Origin: Trachythela sp. YZ-2020
Taxonomy: Eukaryota > Cnidaria > Anthozoa > Malacalcyonacea > Clavulariidae
NCBI GenBank assembly: GCA_016169945.1
Contig: JADLSH010000040.1
Span: forward strand, 186,001-250,000
Length of the DNA: 64,000 bases
Direction of reading: 5' to 3'
Made by a program: the position numbers and the translations under genes
Part shown: piece by piece, positions 11,921 through 24,231 of the stretch
How the letters are laid out: each line of letters begins with the position of its first letter
Position numbering within the stretch: position 1 is the first letter of the stretch
The notes under the pieces: model-generated
Databases searched by the model: none
Told to the model about the DNA's origin: nothing
What the model saw: only the letters and a program-made list of their open reading frames with translations

Positions 11921-12590
11921 TTAACTAAAGCCGCAGTCTATAAATACTGATTTTAGTCTCGTTTTATAATTGTTAGCCCAAAGTATATTACCGTAATATA
12001 GATAAGGATAAACAAGCGTATAATACAGTGTGTTAAGATGCCTTTTATCAAGGTAATGACGGACTTTACAAATAATATTTGATACTCGTAGTAATTTTTT
12101 AGTTACATAATTAATGTGATTTTTCCATGTTAAGTGATCATCAATGATGATACCTAGGAATTTGGTTTCTTTAACATTTTGTATGGGTTCGTTATGAATC
12201 ATAAGACACTACCATCGTCTAGAGTAAATGTAGAAGGGAGCTTTCTATTTTTACTTTTTTTGCAAATTAGCCCATTTAGTATCTTCCATGTACTGTTTAG
12301 GTCAGTTTTTGCTTCATTTAAACGCATTTGGAAATGCTTTTTTTTCGAAATTCTAATAAGATGGTTTAATTTATTTCGGAATACTATATATTTTATTTTA
12401 TTAATTTCTGTTGGTTTGCATATAAATTTTCTGTGTAGTTTGCCTTCGTTTTCATAGATTTTATAAGTCCACTAGTTATCCATCGATTATTAGAGCATTT
12501 TTTTTCTTTTAGCTTCATCGTTTTTATTGGAAAATGTTTGTTAAAAATGATTTGGAAGTTTTTTTGAAACTCCGAATAAAAATTATGATG
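11921..12590 (-). pseudogene. non-LTR retroelement remnant lacking the RT core, copy 2
   Basis: Same internally deleted remnant as 4960-5620. The linker region is fused to the RT thumb block, with the catalytic core missing. Only a few residues differ, for example YYGN for YYGS in the thumb block. It is carried passively by the duplicated unit. Confidence 0.75.
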
Positions 12591-12819
12591 TTTTCACGTC
12601 AGTATTTGACAACGTAGATGACCACGCTTGATTATTTAATTCCTCCGCAAATGATTCTACTGCAGTATCTGGCATGGGCCGTGTTTTATGTATTTTAACC
12701 TCGTTTTCAGCATGATTTTGATTATAATCTAGACATATTTGGAACACTGCATGAGAGGTGGTCTGATAAATCGTTAAATAAAATACCACTGATTTGGTGA
12801 TCTTGGCGTTTTGGTGATC

Positions 12820-13560
12820 TTGAAGGTAAATTTATAATATGTGAGGAAAAACTAATAAAACTTTCCATATCAGGTTTTGGACTGGCTTTTGTAGCACCAT
12901 TTTGTGCTTTAGCGCTTTCAATTATTTGTTTGCTATTGTTGTTGCCGATAGTTTATGGCATGCTTCCAGAACTGCGCACTCTTCCTGCATGGTTTGAATT
13001 TGATGAGTTTAAGCTTCGCCTTTTTGTTAGCACTGACTTATTATGTAGTATATTTGTCACTGTATCTACGTGTAGGTAAAGAGTTGAATATACCATGTGC
13101 CAAGCTGGAAATAACAAATAGTTTATTACGTACAGCATACTTATGAACACTGCTGTTAATACCTATCACTTAAGAAAAACATTTTATGGCAATACTCTTG
13201 TGAGATCAGATGTAAACAAGTTGAAAACCTTTTTGAAGTATAGTCTCTTTAGCTGGGGTGTTCCTGCATGTCATTATAACTATTGTCTACGTTGCATTTG
13301 TGAAGACAAATGTTTTAAGGTTTTATCAACATACAACTCAGGGATCGGTTTCCTCTTATATTTGAAGGCTTGGTGTTAAATTTTGACATAATGATAGCGT
13401 TACTTACTGTAACGTGGCTTACTGGTGTCTATGTTGGTGCTGCGTTTGTCTTCACACAAAAAAATTACTAGCTGCTTAAGAAGAAATATTTCCCAGCGAG
13501 AAATAATAGAGCCAGTAAACGCATTGTAATTCAGCGAGTATAAGTGACTAAATAAGTAAA
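12820..13560 (+). pseudogene. methuselah-like 7TM receptor, C-terminal fragment, copy 2
   Basis: Counterpart of 5860-6590. TM1 and TM2 are recognisable, then TM3-TM4 after a frameshift near 13140. TM5-TM6 are deleted and a TM7 remnant near 13400-13540 contains an in-frame TAG (attactagctg) where the intact gene reads KNYQLLKK. The five-base insertion of copy 1 near 6260 is absent here. The ectodomain is missing. Confidence 0.85.
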
Positions 13561-13715
13561 TAAGTAAGTAGCAAGCAAGTAAATATATAAATAAACAAGC
13601 AAGTTGCAAATACGTAGTCATTGAAGCCGAGTAAGTGGAAGAATATGTATATATCATTAAAGTAAATAAAAGAAAAAATATCTGTGTATTTAGAGTAAGA
13701 GCAATGCAAGAAAGT

Positions 13716-13950
13716 CAGTGGCGGATTACCAGTTACGGGACCTGTGAGGCTAAGTAAAATTCGCGGGCCTTGACATGTTCTATAGTGAGGTCCGGGCCAT
13801 GCATGTTCCGCCGAAATATTTGGAAATTTAAAGTCTAAATAATAATAATAATTCTAATAAAAAGTGCATTCTCTGAAAATCACGGGCTTCTTGTAAGTCC
13901 GGGCCTGTATAGGCTTCAGCCTGCTCAGTCTACTGGGTAATCCGCCCCTG
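13716..13950. mobile_element. hAT-type MITE with cagtggcggattacc end, copy 2
   Basis: Same insertion as 6760-6994, carried along by the duplication. The left end cagtggcggattaccag and right end ctactgggtaatccgcccctg are inverted repeats. Confidence 0.6.
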
Positions 13951-14225
13951 AATTAAGCAAGTAAGCAAGTACGTATATATCATATCAAAGTAAGCAGAAG
14001 AAAGAACATGTGTGTATTTAGAATAAGCAATGCAAGCTAGTAAGTAGCCAAATTAAAGTACGTAAAAAAATCATGTGTGTATTTAGAATAAGCAAGCAAG
14101 TACGTATAAGATATTAAAATAATAATAAGAAAAACCATGCGTGTATTTAGAATAAGCAAGAAAGTAAGCAAGTGCGTATAACATATTAAAATAAGAAGAA
14201 AAATCATGCGTGTATACAGATTAAG

Positions 14226-14490
14226 CAGTGGCGGACACTAGGGGGGCGATCGCCCCCCCCCCCCAATAATTTCTCAATGCCTTTGGATGATAGCTGACTA
14301 ACTGTGTGACAAAGTTGTATCAATGATTTTACAACCACAAAAGCCTTGATATGAGCTATAATTAAAGTAAATTTGTATGAAATTTAAGCAAAAAAGGTTT
14401 TAAGAACTGAGATTTGCATAAACAAAAGGGTGGTTATATGTTGGCAACCTAAGTTCGCACCCCAAATATTTCACGAAGTGTCTGCCACTG
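14226..14490. mobile_element. hAT-type MITE with intact 8-bp target duplication, copy 2
   Basis: The ends cagtggcggacact and agtgtctgccactg are flanked on both sides by agattaag (14218-14225 and 14491-14498). A poly-C run lies just inside the left end. Related to the 861-bp element at 47312-48172, which has the same ends. Confidence 0.85.
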
Positions 14491-15390
14491 AGATTAAGCA
14501 ATGGATATAAACAGTAATCAACGAATGAACTGTCATGTAATCATGTCCATACTTGTAAAATTCTTAACGTATTCCATAACGCTATATTAATCTAAAAAGT
14601 ATGTACGTGATTTAGACAATTGTAGTACAATAAAATAAATAGAAAATCCAAAATCTTGTGTCATTTTTATTAAGCTTTCTGTGGAGAATAAGATGTGTGA
14701 AATGTACCCTGGCAGTCTCCAATCCACCCCTGGAAAATCTCAGCATCGAGCAATTTCTATTTCACGATCCAGATGGTTTGTTGGGGGGGGGGAGAGGAGG
14801 TTGTCCATATTTTCAGAGCTATTCGAATTAGGGCGAACGACTCCCCCTGGAGTCACAAATTTGACGCATGTTCGAGTTTCAGTTCATTCGAGATCGCTTG
14901 ACTAATTCGTTTCCACGTACAAAGCGATAACTTTAAACTTTGTGTAAATAAAATGTGTGTAAAATTTAGAGTTATTCAAAATTGATTTAAAATTTGGGTT
15001 GGCCCACCCCTTCCTCATATATAGTTACGTTGGCCCAACCTTTTTAAAACTCTGGCCCACTCCCCAAATCAACCGGCATATCCCCCTTCTAAATTATGAA
15101 CGGTCCCCAAATATCATATTTATTATTTCTATGTCTCATTTGCGCAAAAAATTAATACAGAGAAGTATAAAGTTTAAAGCTTGAAATCCTATCTCAAGTA
15201 TACAGCCCCCAAAGACCTTGATAAATTTTAATATGCTGGATGTTGATGCAATTGAGTCCAACGAGCGAGGATCTTTAGTCTGAAAAATTATGATATACAA
15301 ATGGAGAATACTCTTCAAATAAACTTTAGTAAAAACAAAATGTTTTTAAACTTTTTACAAACGAGTTTGTATTTTAGAAGTACTTAATAT

Positions 15391-15461
15391 CCAACCTCGT
15401 TCCCAGGGCACTTCCCTACCGTCGTCGCCAATATTAGGGAAATGACCTGGGAACGAGGTTG
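15391..15461. repeat. short hairpin repeat (cctcgttcccagg)
   Basis: The inverted arms caacctcgttcccaggg and cctgggaacgaggttg, plus inner arms cttccct and agggaa, form a stem-loop of about 71 bases. A longer relative with ctgcctcgtcctcaggcgc ends lies at 52507-52705. Confidence 0.75.
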
Positions 15462-15547
15462 CTAAATATCCTTATTTAGACTAGTTCAAACGTCGCGCTT
15501 CTCATGTGCCGAAACTAATTCGAAGTGTTTGTGACGACGTTTGAATC

Positions 15548-15627
15548 AATTGACCTTTTCGGCACTAAAAAAGACGTGCAGCGCCACGTGACAAAAAATG
15601 TAAACAAATACCATGAGTTCGGACATT
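15548..15627. repeat. left member of an inverted 80-bp repeat flanking a transposon gene cluster
   Basis: These 80 bases (from aattgaccttttcggcac to ttcggacatt) are the reverse complement of 27063-27142 with one visible mismatch. The right member lies 26 bases upstream of the THAP gene start. The left member is followed by a retroelement fragment and then the SAP-SWIM-YqaJ gene. It is likely a subterminal inverted repeat of one DNA transposon. Confidence 0.7.
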
Positions 15628-15629
15628 TG

Positions 15630-16209
15630 TACAAGCTCGTATTTGTCACTATATATTCCTCCTTCATCCGGTCCCGAATTGAGTACGCTTCACCAGCGTG
15701 GTCAACGCTGACCCAAGGCCAGTCTGACCTTATCGAGTCGATACAGAGAAGAGCAGTGCGTATCTTGCTTCCCGAAATGTCGTATCAAGACGCATTGAAT
15801 TGTACTGGTCTAGTACACGTAGACATAATTCCTGCGAACAATTTATCCGGAAATTGAAACTTGATAATGGTCCTATAAATCCTCTTAAGGATGTTGTTGC
15901 AACTCGTATACGTCCAGCTACTCATAATTATAATCTTAGGTCCGAATCAAGCTGGTCACTCCAGACGAACACAGCACGGTTTCAAAATTTCATAACTGTT
16001 AAATAAAATTATTAATGTCTAGTAGTACTCGTGTATACCCAATTAATTTGTGGGCAGATTTAAACTGACTTTTCAGAATGAACATTGAACGGTTTCAACT
16101 CAATTTTATTTGTAAATTTTATTTTTAATGTATTTACTTATAATCATGTAATTCAGTTTCTACTGCAATGTGATTAATTAAACAGATTATTATTATTATT
16201 ATTATTATA
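15630..16209 (+). pseudogene. non-LTR retroelement 3' end with ATT tail
   Basis: Translation gives the C-terminal thumb of a CR1/L2-type reverse transcriptase (SSFIRSRIEYASPAW, then IESIQRRAVRILLP). After a frameshift near 15800-15860 the usual C-terminal tail follows (FIRKLKLDN, then HNYNLRSESSWS). An AT-rich untranslated tail ends in a (tta)n microsatellite at about 16186-16209, typical of these elements. The fragment is 5'-truncated, as is common for retroelement insertions. It separates the 80-bp repeat from the SAP gene and probably inserted between them. Confidence 0.75.
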
Positions 16210-16306
16210 TGTTCGAACAACAGCTTGCACGCGATCACGCTATAAAGTTTTAAAATAAAAGCATTTGGGGAATCTTGGTCAAATTTTCAACCATAACTAG
16301 TAAACA

Positions 16307-17981
16307 ATGAAAAGTGGTTTCGAAGGCATGGATTTTAAAACGATGACTGTCATGGAAATAAAGAAATGTTTAGTTGAACGTGGAGTTAGCGTAAATGGCT
16401 ATAACAAACCAGTATTAATAGAAATCGCGTTTTCAGTTCAAAAAATGGGATTGCCGACTTTTGAAAGCTTGATGGGCAACAACTCGAGCGAAGAAAGACG
16501 TGATGGCAAATTAATAATTCATGATATGGAAATTGAAAACCCATTCAAAATGAAAGTCGCGAACAACTTTATCGACTCGCCGCCATTCGGAATATACGAT
16601 ATATTCAATCACTTGATTTGCCAATCGACCAACTACGACAAACAAGGCCTTGCCGCATACAAGTCTTTCGATGACTACAGACTGTTTGAAGAGGGGGGTG
16701 TAGAGTCGTTGTTAACAATCACGCTAAAGAATGAAGGTATACATGTTTCGTTTATGTTGGGAAAGTGAGACCAGTTACGAAGACTAAAACCGATGACGGG
16801 AAAGACTTTTACGACCTGTATTTCATCGTGCAGGGAAAAGCCGCAAACAGAGGCAGCATTCTAAATGCCAAGTGTATGTGTAAAGGTGGTCGTGACGGTG
16901 GATGTAAGCACATATCTGCAGCAATGTATTCGCTCGAAGAACTTTTAAATACTCGTGGCAATAATAGCGCAACAAGCGGTCCCTGTTTGTGGTTAAAGAA
17001 GCCGATCTCAAGCACGCAACCATGCGAAGTCCGAGAGTTGGTGATAGAGGAAGAAAAGTTACCATCTCATAAAAAAAGAAAAAGAAAACACACTTATGCG
17101 CAAAATATTGACATTGATGTGAGAGAAACGCGCGACAAATTTCCACCACGCAAACAACACCTCAGAAAATTTACTGAAACCCTAAACACCATAAAAGAAG
17201 ATGCCGAAGAAGATAAACCACCTGTCATCCTGCCCATTTTAAACAAATTGTATGCACCAAAAAAATCCACATCAAAAACCGAGTGTACGCCTGCGACCAA
17301 CACATTGTTGATGACAAATGATAATATAGAAGCTACTGGTATTCTCAAAGAGAAGTTAACAAAACATATTAGAGACAATCCAAACATTGTTATTACATCT
17401 AACAAATTGGTTACAAAGCTGAAATTCACCAAAGAGGAGATAACCAGAGTTAACGATACCACCCTGAAACAATGACAATGCAAGGAATGGTATGCTCAGA
17501 AGGCAGGATTCGTCACTGCATCAAAGTGCAAGCAAGTTTATACTCGCCAAGGAACCATTGAGAAAAACATTGGTAAAAACATTGATGTCAGTTCCCTGGT
17601 TAATGATATTGTTCAACCGAAGATTCCTTACATAAATGAACAAATACAACACCATGAGGAACCAAAAAATCCAAGAGATTGGGGAGTGTTAACAGTGTTC
17701 ATAATGCATATTTCTGAGTTGAAAGACACAACCACCACAAAATCCAACTTGTACCTAAGGGATTCCTAATCTCAAACAAGAAACGCTTCCTAGGAGCAAG
17801 TCTTGATAACATTCGTCAATGCCATTGTTCCACCGATTGTCCAGATGTAGCAGTGGAGTACAAGTGTCCATGGAAACATAGAGAATTGCATCCGAAAGAA
17901 GCATTTCTAACCCCAGAGATTGGAGGAATACAAAATAATCAAACATATCTGCTGTCGACAACGCAATTTTCCCTTTCGTAA
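16307..17981 (+). pseudogene. SAP-SWIM-YqaJ nuclease-like protein, broken
   Basis: An N-terminal SAP-like helix-extended-helix (MTVMEIKKCLVERGVSVNGY, residues 12-50) suggests DNA binding. A SWIM zinc finger of form CxC-x7-CxH (CMCKGGRDGGCKH) follows at 16876-16914. The C-terminal third matches a YqaJ/lambda-exonuclease fold: FVTASKCKQVY near 17507, then LGASLDNIRQC and VAVEYKCPWKH at 17790-17875, which carry the expected acidic and E-x-K positions. Breaks: a frameshift with TGA at 16766-16768, an in-frame TGA at 17473-17475, and a frameshift with stop near 17690-17715. The end after 17965 is not homologous. This family is known as a multi-copy, transposon-associated gene in invertebrates; nuclease function of an intact relative is inferred. 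Confidence 0.75.
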
Positions 17982-18179
17982 ATGGTCTTTGCCATCCCTG
18001 ACGGTCTTTGCCATCCCTGGCCAAATTGCATCTTGGGAACTCTCGAGTTTTCACCACGCGACGCGCGATTCAAGCGCGCTTACGCAAAAGTTAACAATGT
18101 TAAAACTGCAAACTAGGTCTCCGTCGAAGGGTAATATATTTATTTGTGTAAAAGTGTTTAATTGGATAAACTCATAAAC

Positions 18180-19607
18180 ATGGCTGAATCGAACGAAAAT
18201 GTACCACGTTCGTTGAAGAAGACAACCGGGTGGAATGAATTTTATCGACAAGTTGCGGTAAGTATGTTATATTCGTTTTATAATCGTTTAAATTCCGTTA
18301 TTCATTTACATTTATTAATATACAGACGATATTCAAATCACCACGCATATTGTGCATGATATAGTTATGGAAAATATGGGTCAACCTTCTCCTTCTTTCG
18401 AGTAATGAAATAGAAATTAATTTGGCCATCAACATTTAATACAAATAAATGGGTGTTTGTTTCATTATCTAACTTTAAAATGGTTCAAATGCGTTCAAAT
18501 CTATCAAGCATTTTATAAAAATAAAAAGGCGCTAAAATTTGCTCTGTCACATTTGACTATCTTTACCCTTTTGTAATTTAATATAGCCTGGCATAAAGTC
18601 AAGACTTGATGACAATGCAAACATCGGTAAAGTTTCGACTGTTGCATCAAAGATGTGGAGAGAATTAGGGGAACGAAGAAATGTAAGTATCATACAAAAC
18701 CATATATAAAAGTATTAATAATTAACTAGAAGTTACTATAGCAACTTAGGAAAGTGCTGCCCTGATTAGATTTGGATAGCACTCATAACATTCATAATTA
18801 TTATAGATTTATATCGTTTTATTTATTTCATTCCATTTAATACCCCCCCCCCCCCCCTCAGTAGATAACAATTGATCTCAGGGGTGCTCCAAAAGTAATT
18901 TCTTTACTTTTTTTCAGAGGTAAAGCGGGAAATTTACAAATTTCTGAGGGATGTTTTGTGTCAGCACTTTTCTTTTTTCTTAGGGGTTAAAATTTTGTTG
19001 TGCACTAGGGAGAGGATATTAAATGTAATGGCCCACCCGAATGCAGTATAGTCTGCATCCACATTGCAATTTATAAGTCTAACACTGGACCTTGAGAAAT
19101 CTAACCCTTTTTTAGGTACAATGACCCTGTATCTTGCAATGGTAATAAATTAATGGCAATGCAATGGTAACAAATTAATGTAGAGCTAGTTACTTTAATA
19201 CTTGATATATGAAGATCCCGAGAGATTGAGAACAAGTGTGATGTTGCAAAAGGACAAATATTTATTATTTTAAAACAATAAATTATTAAAATATGCTTTC
19301 TTAGGAATGGAGGGATGAAGCCCAAAGAAGAAGGGAAGATCTTGATACAGGGATAACAGACATCAAACAGCAGTGTATGAAGTGCAAGAAGTATTTTAAT
19401 AGAGACAAAAATTTCCGATATCACACGAAAGGTTGTGTTGTTGTCAGTTGCAGTGAGTGTCAGCAAGTGTTTAGCCGTACATCAATGTTAAAAACACACA
19501 TGGATAAAGTTCATAGAAAAATCTTTGAATGCAATGATTGCGGAAAAATCATTTTGAGCTTCAACAAGGGGGGGTCACAAAATATTGAACTGTTATTATA
19601 CAATTAA
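18180..19607 (+). CDS. HMG-box and C2H2 zinc-finger protein, probably truncated
   Basis: Three exons join in phase: 18180-18257, 18587-18682 and 19305-19607, with donors gtaagtat and acceptors atatag and ttcttag. Exons 1 and 2 hold exactly 26 and 32 codons. The first ~75 residues resemble an HMG box (GWNEFYRQVAPGI, then VASKMWRELGERR-EW). Exon 3 adds a CxxC-x12-H-x3-C finger, a C2H2 finger (CSECQQVFSRTSMLKTHMDKVH) and the start of a third (FECNDCGK). The third finger runs into a G-rich repeat near 19560, so the original C-terminus is probably lost. It likely binds DNA. It is convergent with the Mutator-like transposase and may have come with that element. Confidence 0.6.
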
Positions 19608-20576
19608 TTATGGAAAATAATTATTGAAAGGTCCATTCTTATATTAAGCATAATTTAGGAGGTGGTAGATGTGTTTTCAGTTATGAACAAAAAGTTGGGT
19701 CACAATTTTTTGAGCTTTAACAAAGGGAGGGTCGCCTATTTTCAGTCGTAATTTTTTTAAATTACACCCCCATAAATTATGACCGGTCCCTTAATAAATC
19801 AAAAGATGATTGTAAGTCTTGCAAGCGTGGAACAATAATAGAGAAGATTGACATTTCCAACAAAGACCCTTTGTCATAATTAGTTAATCTGACAAAGGGC
19901 TTTGCTTCAAAAGTCAGTGTTCTCTCTTATCATTACAGGATCACTTTTGGATTTACCTAATTACATGTACAGTAGATACTTAGTACAACTGCAGAGTGCA
20001 GAATATACTTGAAGATTATAACTCACTCCTTGGCCATGTATGAAAATGAGGCTATTAGGCCAAGAAAGAGTTGTGCCATATTGTACATGTAATCATTGAA
20101 ATGGTGTATTAGTACCAGAGTTATGGAAATATTTAAATTGTTTTACTATACATTGTCATTCTGAGAAGAGTATCTTACTGTGCATAGTACTGTGTTAACT
20201 TTACTAAACTACAACTTGAATTTATACCTAGGTAAATAAAATAGAAACTATGCTGGAATATCTCTGAGCTTAAAAGCCATATTTTCTGTGATACAATGTA
20301 TTCTGAGAAAACCCCAAGTTCAAACCCAAATAGCCTAGACATGCAATTTATAGACTCAATGTGGCAATGTAACAATTCATATTCAGGACTTCATGTTAAT
20401 AAATTAAGATAATTTCTTGCAGGACATAAGTTCCATATTTAACTTATGTATAACCTGTTGACAACACAGTGTGAGGTTTCTCATAAATATATTGTATCAT
20501 ATTTGCATGATGAAGTACTCTGAACTATTAAATGTGTACAGTACCCTGATGACCTGGGACTCAAATCTAATCACCC
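19608..20576. other. repeat-rich spacer, no gene seen
   Basis: A second gagctttaacaaagggagggtc copy near 19710 repeats the sequence that cut into the zinc-finger gene. At about 19800-19925 a MITE-like hairpin carries gaagattgacatttccaac and a rough inverted partner aaagtcagtgttctctc, related to 21676-21805. The remainder is AT-rich without a supported frame. Confidence 0.5.
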
Positions 20577-23500
20577 TCATTTAATATAAGGGCTTAGGGG
20601 GCCCTTAGTTTTTATACTCCTATTATATTTTGAAACATGCCTTGTCTTAGATCGCATAACATGAGAGCCCGACTTCTTTGAACAATTCCGGTTTTCACGA
20701 ACACTGCGTGCCAAGTCATGACTTTGCTTTGCTTTTTTCCTCGGAACTTCAAGTGCATGTATTGCCACTGGTCGTCCTTTGGAAACTGCTTGACGGCTGC
20801 CATTTCCCAACTTTCGTTTCCTGTTTGGCTGTACTTTAATCTTCTTACCATTTTTGCCTTTAGTCAGCTCACTTTGTCCAAAGTCAAAAAGAGCTGCAGC
20901 AAGTTTCCCATTCATCAAACTTGAGCCAGATAATTTGGTCAATCTTGCAGAAAATTTCATGGCAGCTTCGCAAAGTTTGGAATCTTGACAGTTTTGCAGC
21001 ATTCCTGTAAGAGCACTACAAGCATTCTGAACTGATGTTATTGCACTATTTGTCAATTCTGTTTTGTCATTACTATCAACAGGTGCAGTGGCATGTACAT
21101 CTGCAGTTACGTCAGAGGTGACCATAGGAATTGCATCAGTATGTTGTTGTGAATCTTCAATTTCTACAGATTCATGTGCATCAGTAGCAGCATTGCTCAC
21201 TTCACGCAGAGAGGCATAATATGACAGTGGCAATGTTCTACCCAATGCAATTTCTGCCAATTTTCTTCTTTCATCTGGGTTAGAAATTGGCACAAAGTTC
21301 ATGCAAGTGGCAAGATTTGTAGCCAATATGAGGTACTGGTGCTTACAATGTGCTCCATCCTTACCTCTGGGACAACTGCATACCCCAATTGACATATCCA
21401 CAATGTATCTAAGGATTGAAATAGATACCATTAGCCTTTTGAATACTAAAGTTACCGTACCAGTAAAAGGGTACAGAACCCTTGGTTGTGTCACTTTGAT
21501 TATTTGTAGTTGTGAAATAGTATTTTTTTACTGTTTTCAAGGAGAACTCTGCACATGGTAGGGGTGGGGGGTGGCGGTTGACTCAGTATTGTATTTTTCA
21601 CATAGCAAAGTCTGAATATTATACACAAACAGAGCTTCAGCGTAGGCAGCGGTATAAGATAATCAAACAATCTGTGGTTTCTCGCAAGCCTGTATAAATG
21701 GTAGAAGAAAACATTGACGTTTCGAGCAAAGGTCCTTCATCAGAAGTTAGTAGTCAAAATGTCAATGTTTTATCCTACCGTTATAGGCTTGCAAGAGACT
21801 CAACAACATTTGGATATTTCACACTGCTGACACTCCTGTGAGTTCTATTGTGTTTTGAAAAGTTTCCTAACCATGCATTTTATTGACTGTGCCTAAATGT
21901 TGAACCAGAAGTTCATAATTTGTTTATTTTTATTTGTTTCCAGTTAATTTCTCAGGGGGAGTTTGATCTAAAATAAATTCAGTATTATTTATTCAGTACT
22001 ATTATCAACTGCTCATGTACCTGTATACATACCTTATACTCTCATCCGTAAGACTTTCAACTTCAAATACATCGTTTGGATATGTCTTAACTGTTTCTGC
22101 AAATCTCAGTCGCTCATCTTCTGTAGGAGTAACAAAACCTTGACCACCATATTTCTTTGTCTTGCTCTTACCTCTAAATCGCCTTCGAAAGTGACCATCG
22201 AAACTTCCATCAGCAATTGACAGTAGTTTTTCTTTGTAGTGGTCATCCAAATCTACCAAGAGTCGCTCAAGGAGGGCCACAACAGTATATTCTTTGGTCC
22301 GTTTAAGAATAATATCCTTAAGAACCAAAAACTGTGATTCTACAAAATTGTTGGTATGATTACCCCTGATTGGAAGATGGGAACGATAACAATGAGCAAA
22401 TGCTTCCTTGTCTGCATAAAGTTCCTCGAAGTATACAGAAGCATTCTCATATGGTTCTAATTCATCATAGAGATCATTGTAGCACTTTTCAAACTGATCT
22501 TCTGTCTCTGCCAAGACAGCCTTTTTAAAAAGGCTCATGATAGCAGGCCTGTCACTTTGAGGGATCTTGTGGTTTTTGTCTAAAAGCCAACGCCACACTT
22601 GCTGAAGTATGTGAAAAGTACACAAAAGTATGTTTGTGGATGGCCACATTGATTTCAGAGCACTTCTTTCTTCCTGACAGTTGTCGGTGAGGGTAACCAC
22701 AGGACCACAATCAGGACCATTACCATAGAATGCATATTCAGGTAAGCATTTCTTTAACATGGAAAAACCTTTAAAGGTAAAAAAAAACATAAATGGATAA
22801 GTGAACAGAGACAACATCTTATTCTTGGTGGGCTGGTAAATGACTACTTTACAGATGAATAATGCATGAGTAGCACATCAGTGCAGGGGGGGGTTCACCC
22901 CAGATAATTTCTAAATAGTCTATTATGAATACAAATCTGCATTCAGTTTGAAGACTGAATGTGGTGGTTACTTAAATTTGTACCTGAGGTTTTTGCCACT
23001 GATGCACAATTTAATATTTAGTATTTGAGATAAAAAGATTGATTGTTGATGAAATGTTTGAAATCATAATGGATGTTATTTAACCATTAGTTTCATGGCA
23101 TCAAAATTCATGTAATTCCTGTAGTTTTCGCATACGAAGGTTTTCACATCTGGTATCCAAAAACCCCATCTGGTCAGGTATTGGTAATTCCATGGTAGAG
23201 AATATACAGAGTCTCAGTTGAAAATTATCTTTGCAATTTTAATAAAAAAGGTTACCGTATGATTGTTTTAGAAAATGATTGTAATTGAAAGGAAATCAAA
23301 CAATAAGGCGTTAAAATGTTGATTCTGAGAATATTGCTATCATCAGGGTACTACTGATATAGTAATTTGTTTCATTAATTTTGCATTTTTGACAGTGCTA
23401 TAATAAATATTGTCTTTTGCCAATGCGTATACTGTATAGCATTGTAATTAATCCTAAACCCTGATTCCCAAAAATGGGGGGGGGGGGGGCAGCTTAACTG

Positions 23501-24147
23501 AGGTATATAAAGTCAATTTTTCCTAGGGGGGCCAGCACTTTTGACAGGGGCCCCACCTCTGGCTATGCCACTGCATGTAGGTGGTGCTACACACATTATA
23601 TATTGATGTTTATACTGTAATTAATACATACCTAACTTCAGTGTACTTTCCTTCTCGTCACTGGTGATAATCAAGCCACATGGAAGTGCACCGGAAACAT
23701 TTGGTGTACAAAGCAGAAACACCTTGAGGTTGTGCTCTTCGGTATTCGATGTTGCATCCACAAAGATCAGTTCTCCACTTTGTCGGACATTCTTATGTAT
23801 TCGTTTCATAAGTGGTGTCACTCTGGCTATAATAAGAGGAGTGTTATCACCGCCATACAGCTGGTAATCTACAGAGCTCTCGGGGTTAGCTTCCTGGTAC
23901 TCATTTAACTTAGCTGACAACTTCTCAAACATTTCACCATTCTTTCCACCAAATCGCTCCTCACCATACAGGTTATAGATGTAACAAAAGTCTCTGCGTC
24001 TGGGAACCATGGAAAGAATGGAAAAAACATTCTTTCAATTGTCTCAGCTGACAATTCCTTAAAATTGGATGATTCCAGAGAACATACAGAATGGTTGTGC
24101 TCCCAGTCAATATCAATGACACAGTTATGTTCTCCATCTATCTTCAC
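20577..24147 (-). CDS. Mutator-like (MULE) transposase with SWIM zinc finger, nearly intact
   Basis: Three minus-strand exons join in phase: 24147-23632, 22768-22033 and 21408-20577, with donors gtatgt and gtatgt and acceptors ttaaag and ccttag. The MULE catalytic domain has the first acid in LIFVDATSNTEEHN (23750s), the second in VTLTDNCQEERSALKSMWP, and the C.FH block (LLCTFHIL). After NHTNNFVESQF comes a SWIM finger (CSCPRGKDGAHCKH), then a basic nuclear-localisation-like tail. An N-terminal HNHS motif precedes the catalytic domain, but a frameshift in a T-run near 24020-24040 separates them. No start upstream of 24147 is resolved. The protein cuts and moves DNA in the nucleus. Apart from the N-terminal break it looks functional or recently so. 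Confidence 0.8.
21676..21805. repeat. MITE-like hairpin inside MULE intron 2
   Basis: The arms tctcgcaagcctgtataaat and cgttataggcttgcaagaga are inverted repeats. Inner arms aaacattgacgtttcg and tcaaaatgtcaatgttt pair as well. It lies in the intron between exons 2 and 3 of the transposase gene. Confidence 0.7.
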
Positions 24148-24231
24148 TGCAATTTGAACTTATTTTCAGTTTTCTCTGGGGATCCTTACTGGGACTCCAG
24201 CGTTACTTTTATCAAATATTAATATCTTTTT

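Larger units (their letters stand above)
10255..15294. repeat. segmental duplication, copy 2 (about 5.04 kb)
   Basis: Direct copy of 3286-8333. After the shared right end at about 15294 the sequence continues into unrelated DNA (atacaaatggagaatactc), whereas copy 1 continues with attttt. The order and damage of internal elements are the same as in copy 1, so one already degenerate unit was duplicated. Copy 2 has better preserved target duplications for one MITE and different small indels. By eye the copies differ at roughly one or two positions per hundred. Confidence 0.9.

Noticed and set aside
17094..17483. 129-residue minus-strand frame
   Set aside because: Shadow of the SAP-SWIM-YqaJ reading frame on the plus strand.
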